From UBA2421 sp002343075 (GTDB taxonomy: Bacteria; Planctomycetota; Phycisphaerae; Tepidisphaerales; Tepidisphaeraceae), in assembly GCA_937982565.1 (NCBI GenBank), contig CALJLN010000039.1, positions 186,001 to 250,000 on the forward strand: a stretch of DNA of 64,000 nucleotides, read 5' to 3'. The notes beneath the pieces were generated by a model. It saw nothing but the letters and a program-made list of their open reading frames with translations, searched no databases and had not been told where the DNA came from. Shown here piece by piece: positions 1 to 7,249 of this stretch; the stretch's first letter is position 1, and each line of letters begins with the position of its first letter. The position numbers and the translations under genes were made by a program.

Positions 1-2
1 CC

Positions 3-1301
3 ATTCTGGCGGGGTGGCGGCCACATGTCGGGCTGGCTAACACCGTGAATGAAGTCGTAAACGTGTTTGCCGATGCGGGCAACACACGGGTGATCTTGTT
101 TACGCTGGTTATCGGGGCGCTGATTGCGACGATCGAAGCATCCGGCGGAGTGAACGGGTTTGTGCGATCGCTCGAACGCCGGGGATTGGTGGCGACGCCG
201 CGCCGCGCGGGGGTGATGGTGTTTCTCATTGGGGTGCTCGTCTTTGTCGAATCGAACATCACGATCCTTGTCGGTGGTGCTGTTGGGCGACCGCTGTTTG
301 ACCGCCTGAAGCTGTCGCGCGAGCGCCTGGCATATCTGCTCGACAGCACATCGGCCCCCATCTGCATGCTGATACCGCTCAACGCATGGGGCGCGCTGGT
401 GCTCGGATTGCTGGCGGGCAACGGCATTGCCAATCCGGTCGAGGTGATGCTGGCGAGTCTGCCTCTTAATTTCTATGCCATTTTCGCGATTTGCCTCGCC
501 GGCTTGACGGCGGTGTTTCAACTCAGCTTCGGGCCGATGCGCCGCGCGGATGCGCGCGCCCGAGCCGGTGAGACGCACTGGCCCAACGCGCAACTGATGG
601 TCGATCCTGCCGGACTGACCGCAGCGCACACGACGGCGATACCGCCGCGGGCGATCAACATGCTCCTGCCGATCGCGGCGATGGTGGTTGCCATGCCAAC
701 CTGCCTCTACTTCACTGGCGACGGCGATATGCGCAAAGGTTCTGGTTCGACCAGCGTGCTGTGGAGTGTGCTGATCGCCTGGGCCACCGCAGTGGGACTG
801 CTGCTTGTGCAGCGAGCGTTCAGTCTCGAACAACTGACCCGCATCGCGCTGAAGGGTGCCAGCGGGCTGGTGCCGCTCGCGGCGATTCTCGTGCTGGCGC
901 TGGCACTGGCGGTCGTGGCAAAGCAACTCGGCACCGGCGCATACATCGCCAATGCCACCCGCGGGGCGTTTCCCACCTGGATTTTCCTGCCGCTTCTGTT
1001 TCTGGTGTCGGCGGTGGTTGCATTCTCGACGGGAACCAGTTGGGGCACATTCGCGCTGATGTTACCAATCGCGGTTCCGGCGGCGGTGACGCTTGGGCTT
1101 CCGCCGGCCCCATTTATCGCCGCGGCGCTCGCCGGTGGGGTTTTCGGTGACCACGCTTCGCCGATCAGCGACACCACCATCATCGCATCCATGGCCGCCG
1201 CGACTGATCACGTCGATCATGTGCGCACGCAACTGCCCTACGCCCTTCTCGCCGCCGCCGGTGCGGTGGCTGCGTTTGCCGTGACAGGAGCGCTGCTCTA
1301 G
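3..1301 (+). CDS. NhaC-family Na+/H+ antiporter (5' partial)
   Basis: This is an integral membrane antiporter, probably exchanging Na+ (or an organic acid) for H+ across the inner membrane. The reading frame is open from base 3 without a stop before the GTG at 45, so the N-terminus lies outside the window. About ten hydrophobic segments are visible. The C-terminal stretch GVFGDHASPISDTTIIAS followed by DHVDHVRTQLPYAL is the conserved NhaC-type signature, and the polar residues in it are likely ion-site residues. The retained ~430 residues are shorter than the usual 460-500 of the family, which fits a missing start. It ends 119 bp before a membrane-fusion protein gene on the same strand. Substrate is not determinable from sequence. 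Confidence 0.85.
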   Translation: MLAGWRPHVGLANTVNEVVNVFADAGNTRVILFTLVIGALIATIEASGGVNGFVRSLERRGLVATPRRAGVMVFLIGVLVFVESNITILVGGAVGRPLFDRLKLSRERLAYLLDSTSAPICMLIPLNAWGALVLGLLAGNGIANPVEVMLASLPLNFYAIFAICLAGLTAVFQLSFGPMRRADARARAGETHWPNAQLMVDPAGLTAAHTTAIPPRAINMLLPIAAMVVAMPTCLYFTGDGDMRKGSGSTSVLWSVLIAWATAVGLLLVQRAFSLEQLTRIALKGASGLVPLAAILVLALALAVVAKQLGTGAYIANATRGAFPTWIFLPLLFLVSAVVAFSTGTSWGTFALMLPIAVPAAVTLGLPPAPFIAAALAGGVFGDHASPISDTTIIASMAAATDHVDHVRTQLPYALLAAAGAVAAFAVTGALL

Positions 1302-1420
1302 TCCCGGCCAAAGAAGCTGACAAGGCTTTGCCTCAGCATCTTCGGGGCGCTACGATGAGTAGCCCGGCACGAGTGGACCCGATTGAGCCGGTTTGCCGAT
1401 TGTTCTGATCGAGGCGATGC

Positions 1421-2737
1421 ATGGACGAAACGGATGATCACGCTAGCTCTCACTATCTCATGCGGCGAGCCGTTACTGCGATTGTTGTAGCCGCGCTTGG
1501 CACCTTCGGCGCCGGCTGCGAGCGCGCGAGCGATGCTTCACCACGGCAGGCGGCAACCAGCCAGCCCGGCGACACAAGCAGGCCCATTACAGTCGCCACG
1601 GTACCGGTGACGCTGGCTGACCGTCCGATTACCGTTTCGCTTACCGGTTCACTCTTCGGCGATGAGCAGGCAACCGTCAGCGCAAAGGTCGGCGGGCGGA
1701 TTGCATCCATCGCGGCTGATGTCGGCGATCGTGTCGCGCCCAATGCGGTGTTGGCTCAGATTGAGCTTTCTGATTATCAAATTCAGGTTGACCAGAAGCG
1801 TCTTGCTGTGCGCGAGGCGCTGGCGTCGCTTGGGCTTGGCGAATTGCCCAATGAGAGCTTTGATCCATCTACGGTGGCAACCGTCGAACGGGCGCGCTTC
1901 CAGCGGGAGAATGCGCAGGCCAAGCTGGATCGCGCATCGAAGCTGATGCAGTCAGAACCGCCGGCGATCAGCGAACAGGAGTTTGCCGACATGCGAACGG
2001 CGTTCGAAGTGGCCCGGCGGGACTATGATGTCGCCGTCTTGCAAACCAGCGCACAACTTGCCATGGCTCGAAGCCGCAGTGCCGAGGTGGCCGCTGCCGA
2101 GCAGCAACTGGCCGATGCGACGCTCCGCGCCCCTGCCCAGCCCGCCGACGGCAGCCCGGAACATTTCGCGGTCGCGGCGCGCCTGGTGAGCGCCGGGGAG
2201 TTGGTCAACCCCGGCACGCCGATGTTTCGCCTGGTGGCCGACCGCCTGATTAAGTTTCGCGGCGCCGCGCCCGAGCGGTTTGCACGACAGTTGGCGCGGG
2301 GTCAAACGGCGACGTTTCAGATTGACGGCGCGCAGACGGTCAAGGGCGAAGTCAGCCGTGTCAGCCCGGCGATCGACCCTGTCAGCCGGACTTTTGAGAT
2401 TGAGATTGTAATTGATAACAGCGATGGTCAACTGCGCCCCGGCGCATTTGCACGCGCGCAAGTCGTTGTTGGTCAGCAGGTTGGAGTGTCGCTGGTTCCG
2501 AAGAACGCGGTCATTTCATTCGCCGGGATCGATCGCGTGTTTATCGTGAAAGACGGCAAGGCGACGGGTACGCGCGTCACGCCGGTCGAAACGATGGGAG
2601 AGAAAGTAGCCATCGCGGAAAGTCTGGCGGAAAACACCCCTGTCATCCTCCGCGGCGACCGCGGTATCGCCGAGGGCGTCGCGGTGACGATCGGCGCCGT
2701 CCCGCCGCCAAGCTCAGCCTCCTCCGATTCAGATTAA
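1421..2737 (+). CDS. RND efflux membrane-fusion (HlyD/AcrA-type) lipoprotein
   Basis: This is a periplasmic adaptor of a tripartite efflux pump that would bridge an inner-membrane RND transporter and an outer-membrane channel. After a short N-terminal extension comes a hydrophobic signal ending in the lipobox-like TFGAGC, so the protein is probably lipid-anchored. The biotinyl-lipoyl half motif (GGRIASIAADVGDRVAPNAVL) lies near residue 90, followed by a coiled-coil hairpin rich in Ala, Glu and Arg (about 125-235) and a beta-barrel with RPGAFARAQVVV. ATG 1460 (MRRAVTAIVV) is an alternative start giving a more standard signal peptide. No RND pump gene follows; tRNA-Pro and the integrated element come next, so its partner is elsewhere or was separated. 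Confidence 0.85.
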   Translation: MDETDDHASSHYLMRRAVTAIVVAALGTFGAGCERASDASPRQAATSQPGDTSRPITVATVPVTLADRPITVSLTGSLFGDEQATVSAKVGGRIASIAADVGDRVAPNAVLAQIELSDYQIQVDQKRLAVREALASLGLGELPNESFDPSTVATVERARFQRENAQAKLDRASKLMQSEPPAISEQEFADMRTAFEVARRDYDVAVLQTSAQLAMARSRSAEVAAAEQQLADATLRAPAQPADGSPEHFAVAARLVSAGELVNPGTPMFRLVADRLIKFRGAAPERFARQLARGQTATFQIDGAQTVKGEVSRVSPAIDPVSRTFEIEIVIDNSDGQLRPGAFARAQVVVGQQVGVSLVPKNAVISFAGIDRVFIVKDGKATGTRVTPVETMGEKVAIAESLAENTPVILRGDRGIAEGVAVTIGAVPPPSSASSDSD

Positions 2738-2845
2738 ACGCCCCACCCTCTGCCAATCCACCTAGCCCAGAGTCGCCCACGATGTTCGCCAACCAACGAC
2801 CAACAATTGCCACCCGCATCAAGTTGGGTTATGAAAGAGACGCCG

Positions 2846-2920
2846 CGGGGCGTAGCTCAGCTTGGCTAGAGCGCCTGGTTTGGGACCAGGAAGTCGCAGG
2901 TTCAAATCCTGTCGCCCCGA
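2846..2920 (+). tRNA. tRNA-Pro (anticodon UGG)
   Basis: A cloverleaf folds with a 7-bp acceptor stem (2846-2852 with 2913-2919) and discriminator A at 2920, a D-arm with GCTC/GAGC, an anticodon stem CCTGG/CCAGG whose loop TTTGGGA places TGG as the anticodon, and a T-arm containing GTTCAAATC. CCA is not encoded. An integrase gene begins 148 bp downstream on the same strand, which is the usual arrangement when the 3' end of a tRNA serves as the attachment site. Confidence 0.95.
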
Positions 2921-2924
2921 CTGT

Positions 2925-2953
2925 CATAAACCACTGCTATGCAGTGGTTTATG
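2925..2953 (+). terminator. Perfect 13-bp hairpin after tRNA-Pro
   Basis: Arms 2925-2937 (CATAAACCACTGC) and 2941-2953 pair perfectly around a TAT loop and are followed by a T-rich tail (TGTTTGT). It lies 4 bp after the tRNA and probably terminates its transcript. It could also be part of the attachment or integrase-control region. Confidence 0.6.
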
Positions 2954-3068
2954 TGTTTGTGGCGTGATCGTCCACTTCGCCCAAAAACGCCTTGCACAAC
3001 AATTCCGGGACTTCTTGCACTACAATTCGTGGCGAATTGCATTCCGACTCTCTATCCCGGAGGTTCGA

Positions 3069-4280
3069 TTGGGCCGCCACAAGCAACGCAGGATCCCGAA
3101 GCTCGGCTTCACGAAGCTCCGCGGGATTGGTTGGAACGTCAGCTTCCGAGACCCACACACCCGCACGCCGCGGCGCGTCAAGTTCGGCATGGTCGACAAA
3201 GACAAGGCCAGAGCGCTGTATCAGGATTGGCTGTCGGACTTCGTGAAAGGCAAGGTGAACGGCGGTGCCGGCGGGCCGAAGAAGCCGGTAGTCGACGTGT
3301 CAAAGGTGACCGCACAGCCGGGGAGCCTACTCGCGGTCGCATCCAGCTACCTCTTCCACGAAGAACGGCGCACACGCAAGGCTGGCGAGCCACGACGCCT
3401 CGGAACTATCAGCGCACAAGCACTCGCTGACAAACGATACGACGTCCGGCATTTTCTGTCCTTCATCAATAAGCGTTTCGGCCCGGGGGCAGCCGGGCGT
3501 CTTCCTGTGATCGACCTCAAGATGGACGACATCGAGGCGTACAACCGCGCGCTTGCCGATGCCGAGTACTCCGAAACGCTCGTGAAGAATCGCATGGCGG
3601 CCGTGAAGGGAATCATCGACCGCGCAGGCCGCCTTGAACACGGGGAGCAACGGCTCACGTGGAACTGGAACGCCCGCGACACCTACCGCGGAAAAGCCGG
3701 CACGCCGCGAAAACTCCCCTCCCTACCTCAACTCAAAGCCGTGCTTGCGAAGTGCGACACCCGCACGCGCGCAATCGTCTGGACAGCCATCGGCTTGGGT
3801 TTTGGACAGGGTGACCTTACCGCGGTGAAGGCCGGGCAGATTGACAAGAAGAGCTACGACCTTCGTCGCGGCAAGACCGGGCTGGAACGTTATGGCCCAA
3901 CGCCGCCTGGAGTTTGGACAGCGATCGCCGAGTACCTGAAGCAGCATCCGCGAGAACCAGACGAACTCCTGTTCGTCTCGCAGAGCGGACAACCGCTTAC
4001 GCACGGGAACACCGACTCAGTTGACCTCTGGTGGCGTCGGCTGCGGCTGGCGCTCGGCAGCAAAGGCAAGGGCCTTTCGGGCTTCTACGTTCTGCGCCAT
4101 CTTGGGGCGACCGAATTCGGCTCGCGCCCCGGGTGTTCCCTGAGCGACATACGTCGGTGGCTCGGACACGCCGCCAGCTCGTCGATGGCCGATGTGTACA
4201 TGCGGCCGGTTGCACCAGAACATCGCGACGTGGTTGAATGGGTGCGTGCTCGTCTCCTCGGCAACAAACCGCTGGTTTGA
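3069..4280 (+). CDS. Tyrosine recombinase/phage-type integrase (TTG start)
   Basis: This enzyme would integrate and excise the element at tRNA-Pro. I chose TTG 3069 because GGAGG (3059-3063) sits 5 nt upstream; the open frame continues further upstream through the tRNA and is not credible there. The product is 403 aa. An N-terminal basic segment (KQRRIPKLGFTKLRG) is followed by a SAM-like core-binding region (about residues 90-190) and a catalytic domain in which TAIGLGFGQGDL, VLRHLGATEF and WLGHAASSSMADVYMR correspond to the usual box I Arg region, H-x-x-R and H/W plus catalytic Tyr motifs. The box I Arg appears substituted (GFGQGDL where R is normal), so either my alignment is off or the family is divergent. 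Its 3' end overlaps a convergent DUF2726 gene. Confidence 0.8.
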   Translation: MGRHKQRRIPKLGFTKLRGIGWNVSFRDPHTRTPRRVKFGMVDKDKARALYQDWLSDFVKGKVNGGAGGPKKPVVDVSKVTAQPGSLLAVASSYLFHEERRTRKAGEPRRLGTISAQALADKRYDVRHFLSFINKRFGPGAAGRLPVIDLKMDDIEAYNRALADAEYSETLVKNRMAAVKGIIDRAGRLEHGEQRLTWNWNARDTYRGKAGTPRKLPSLPQLKAVLAKCDTRTRAIVWTAIGLGFGQGDLTAVKAGQIDKKSYDLRRGKTGLERYGPTPPGVWTAIAEYLKQHPREPDELLFVSQSGQPLTHGNTDSVDLWWRRLRLALGSKGKGLSGFYVLRHLGATEFGSRPGCSLSDIRRWLGHAASSSMADVYMRPVAPEHRDVVEWVRARLLGNKPLV

Positions 4281-4750
4281 GTTCGCCGCCGGCGCAGCTT
4301 CCGTGAGCTTCGGCGGACGCTGCCTGAAGCGAGCAAGACCGTCAACTGCTGCCGCAACACCATCGGGTTGTAACGCCACGCTGCCTGCACACGCAGGAAC
4401 GGCACGCCACAGGCGTTCAAGACCGAGTTGACGAATTCGTCGCGACGCAATCTCTCGTCTTGCTCGTGCGAGCGATCATCGAGTTCGATAGCGCCCAGAA
4501 TCCTCCCGGTGCGGCCGTCGAAGAGCAAAACATCGACGTGCTTCTGAGCAATGCGGGCGAGGGGAATTGCCCCTACTTCGGGGCGACAGAAAATCACATC
4601 AGCCAGTCGAACCTTCGGCGCCACACGAATTGCCGGCCGGAGAACGCCGCATAGAGAGCGGAGGAATGCGAGTTCTGCTTTAGAAAGCAAGTACTGACGG
4701 GGGTCGTAAATGTCGGAGCTGCGCTGCTGCCAGTCATGCTCATTCGTCAT
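4085..4750 (-). CDS. DUF2726-type protein, last gene of the RM operon
   Basis: Residues about 15-145 carry a DUF2726-like fold, an endonuclease-like domain found in many accessory regions: LLSKAELAFLRSL, then VDVLLFDGRTGRILGAIELDDRSH, then GVPFLRVQAAWRYNP. D/E residues in FDxxTGxxxxxIELDD resemble the PD-(D/E)xK nuclease core. It starts 30 nt after the hsdM stop, so it is probably cotranscribed. The last ~70 residues are Arg/Ser-rich, show no domain, and lie on the antisense strand of the integrase 3' end. The natural C-terminus was therefore probably lost when the two sequences were joined. Function is unassigned. Confidence 0.7.
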   Translation of the reverse strand: MTNEHDWQQRSSDIYDPRQYLLSKAELAFLRSLCGVLRPAIRVAPKVRLADVIFCRPEVGAIPLARIAQKHVDVLLFDGRTGRILGAIELDDRSHEQDERLRRDEFVNSVLNACGVPFLRVQAAWRYNPMVLRQQLTVLLASGSVRRSSRKLRRRRTQTSGLLPRRRARTHSTTSRCSGATGRMYTSAIDELAACPSHRRMSLREHPGREPNSVAPRWRRT

Positions 4751-4780
4751 GCCTCAGTATCACGCGTTTTCGCAGACTAG

Positions 4781-6274
4781 TCACCCCTTCTCTGTGGAAC
4801 GAAGTTCGCCAGCGATTTCCGCAAATTGCTCCATCGCTGCTTCGAGATCGTCCGCGATTTCGGCGGCGATTACGTCGGGTTCGGGCAGGGAATCGCCGTC
4901 ATCGAGGCTTTCATCCTTCAGCCAGAACAAATCAAGGCTCAACTTGTCGCGCTTGAGCAGGTCCTCGTAGGCAAAGCTCCGCCATCGCCCGATTGGATTG
5001 CTTTCGCTCCAAGTGGCTTTGCGAGCGTGAATCTTTCCCGGTTTGAAGCTGTCCACGAACTCGGCGAAATCGGCGCGGCGGATCGGATTCTGCTTGAGCG
5101 TGAAGTGCATGTTCGTTCGCAGGTCGTACACCCAAAGCTTGGTCGTCCACGCTTGTTCACGGCCGGGTTTCTTGTCGAAGAACAACACATTCGCCTTGAC
5201 GCCTGGCGAATACCAGATTCCCGTGGGAAGTCGCAGCAGCGTGTGAACGTCGCATTGAGCCAGCAGCTTGCGCCTGATCTTTTCTCCAGCCCCGCCCTCG
5301 AACAGCACGTTGTCGGGCAGCACGACGGCAGCTCGGCCATTGACCTTCAGCAGCGTGTAAATGTGCTGGAGAAAATTGAGCTGCTTATTGCTCGTCGAAG
5401 CCCAGAAATCATTGCGAACGACGACCTGCTTCTCTTTCTCCAAGTCGCCTTCTTCATTGACGAACGACACACTGCTTTTCTTCCCAAACGGCGGGTTCGT
5501 GAGCACCATTGAAAACTGATCGCCCCACGACGAAGCCAGGCTGTCATGGCCCGCATGAATAGGACTGTCGTCGCCGCCGATGCCGTGCAAGTGCAGATTC
5601 ATCGCGCAAAGTCGCGCCGTGTTGGGAACCAACTCCATGCCCGTCACGAGCTTGTCCCTCAGCCGACGCTTCTTCGCCTTGTCCATCGCCGATTCGTGGT
5701 GATGAAGGACGTGGTTATATGACAAGTAAAGAAACCCGCCCGTGCCGGCCGCCGGATCGCAGATCGTGTCATCAGGCGTCGGGCGCATCACGTCGACGAC
5801 CGCCTCAATCACCGCGCGAGTTGTGAAATACTGGCCTGCGCCTTTCGGGGATTCCTCCGCCGTGCGTTTGAGTAATTCCTCGTAGATCGTTCCCTTTACA
5901 TCCGCGCTCAACCCTGTCCAGTTTTCCTTGTCTATCAGCTCAACGATGAGTCGTCGCAGCTTCGCTGGGTCGGTGATCTCGTTCTTCGCCTTCAAGAAAA
6001 TCGTGCCGAGCATTCCCTTCTGTTTGCCGAGTTCTTCGAGCGTTTTCCGATAATGCTGTTCAAGTTCAACTCCGTCGCGCTTGAGGAGATTCGGCCAGTC
6101 AAACGGCGCAGGAACTAGCGCCGGCCGGTTGTACGGTGACCTCGATAGCTCGTCAGCCATCTTCAAGAACAGGAGGAAAGTGATTTGCTCGACGTAGGCT
6201 TGATACGAAAGCCCGTCGTCACGCAGAACATGCGCGAAGCTCCACGCGCGGTTGCCAATCTGTCCGGAGTCCAT
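4781..6274 (-). CDS. hsdM: Type I restriction-modification methyltransferase subunit HsdM
   Basis: This is the N6-adenine methyltransferase of a type I restriction-modification complex, acting with HsdS to methylate host DNA. At 497 aa it is the normal length. The N-terminal helical domain contains DGLSYQAYVEQITFLLFLKMADE. The AdoMet motif DPAAGTGGFL lies near residue 170 and the catalytic NPPF (LTNPPFGKKSS) near 260. The C-terminal region WYSPGVKANVLFFDKKPG is typical. It follows the 322-aa unknown gene by 6 nt and is followed by the DUF2726 gene, so it sits near the 3' end of a long minus-strand operon, unlike the common hsdM-S-R order. Confidence 0.95.
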   Translation of the reverse strand: MDSGQIGNRAWSFAHVLRDDGLSYQAYVEQITFLLFLKMADELSRSPYNRPALVPAPFDWPNLLKRDGVELEQHYRKTLEELGKQKGMLGTIFLKAKNEITDPAKLRRLIVELIDKENWTGLSADVKGTIYEELLKRTAEESPKGAGQYFTTRAVIEAVVDVMRPTPDDTICDPAAGTGGFLYLSYNHVLHHHESAMDKAKKRRLRDKLVTGMELVPNTARLCAMNLHLHGIGGDDSPIHAGHDSLASSWGDQFSMVLTNPPFGKKSSVSFVNEEGDLEKEKQVVVRNDFWASTSNKQLNFLQHIYTLLKVNGRAAVVLPDNVLFEGGAGEKIRRKLLAQCDVHTLLRLPTGIWYSPGVKANVLFFDKKPGREQAWTTKLWVYDLRTNMHFTLKQNPIRRADFAEFVDSFKPGKIHARKATWSESNPIGRWRSFAYEDLLKRDKLSLDLFWLKDESLDDGDSLPEPDVIAAEIADDLEAAMEQFAEIAGELRSTEKG

Positions 6275-6280
6275 GAATTG

Positions 6281-7249
6281 TCAGTCCTTTCCAAGCCCGA
6301 ACGGCTCAAACAGAACGTCAAAACGGGTTGGGCCAGCTTTCAACTTCTGTTCAGCCGATGACACATCCGAAACAGTTGGTAAACCTTGAAGCACAAACCG
6401 AGGCCGTTCGCCACATGCCTCCCCGGCGACTGCGAAAGCGCGTCCGAGGGTTTCAACAATGGAGTGCCGCAACTCAATGCAGAACTTGTACCATCGGCAT
6501 TGGCGCACCATGAAGTGATAGTCGGCACTGTGCTGCTGAAACATTCCGCGGCCATTCCAGCCGACAAACCGAGTCTCGCGGGCTACCGCGAGGTCGTAGC
6601 TCCGCCGCACATCCGTGAACGGTTCCAACGACCGGCGTTCGATCGAATCCTCCATCCACCTTTTCTGCGACTGACCAATCAGAGGTAAGGTAGTTCGAAT
6701 CGACGTCAAGCTCTCCGCCAAACTCGTGGGCGGCAGAAATCTTGCAATGCGGCCAAATTCCAGCGGAATGAGTCGCGATTCAGAATCCCCCTTAACTTTT
6801 CCCGCGGGAACCCTTTGATACCAGTTCTTGCCAATTCGGCAAACCGATCCTTTAGGAATGTAACTCAGCATGACGTCCTCTGGCGCGGCATCTTTCGCGT
6901 CGCTCCGCCTGCCGAAACACAACTCATAGTTCAGCTCGCCGTCTAAGACCAGTGCGCGCGACGCCATCTGACCGAAGTCTCCAAGAGCCCTGACTAGGCT
7001 CTTCTCATAGCCGTTGCTGTGTGGAATCGCGCGTAATAGGGTTTCGGTGAGCTTCGGCGAACACCCCTCGATCCTCGCTGTGTCTTTGTTCTTGCGAAAA
7101 CGATGAAATTGCCCCCAAATCTCCAATCCGACGTCTTCGGCCAGCATCCAGAGATTCGAGTCCTTCGGGAGCGAATCAGCGTAGGACAGAGGCCAAAAGA
7201 CGGTACGACTGTCCCACACCAGGTCGGGTGCGCGGCCGCGATTACGCAT
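6281..7249 (-). CDS. Unknown 322-aa protein inside the RM operon
   Basis: I do not recognise a family. ATG 7249 is preceded by AAGGAG and overlaps the end of the upstream 877-aa gene by 8 nt, indicating translational coupling. Upstream codons in the same frame overlap that gene and are unlikely to be used. The protein is soluble and mixed alpha/beta, with many Trp and Arg residues: an early WDSRTVFWPLSYADSLP, a middle YIPKGSVCRIGKNWYQRVP, and a helical C-terminal half with RRSYDLAVARETRFVGWNGRG. There is no signal peptide or membrane segment. Its position between the 877-aa membrane protein gene and hsdM suggests the two unknown proteins form a functional unit acting with, or riding along with, the type I system. 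Confidence 0.7.
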   Translation of the reverse strand: MRNRGRAPDLVWDSRTVFWPLSYADSLPKDSNLWMLAEDVGLEIWGQFHRFRKNKDTARIEGCSPKLTETLLRAIPHSNGYEKSLVRALGDFGQMASRALVLDGELNYELCFGRRSDAKDAAPEDVMLSYIPKGSVCRIGKNWYQRVPAGKVKGDSESRLIPLEFGRIARFLPPTSLAESLTSIRTTLPLIGQSQKRWMEDSIERRSLEPFTDVRRSYDLAVARETRFVGWNGRGMFQQHSADYHFMVRQCRWYKFCIELRHSIVETLGRAFAVAGEACGERPRFVLQGLPTVSDVSSAEQKLKAGPTRFDVLFEPFGLGKD

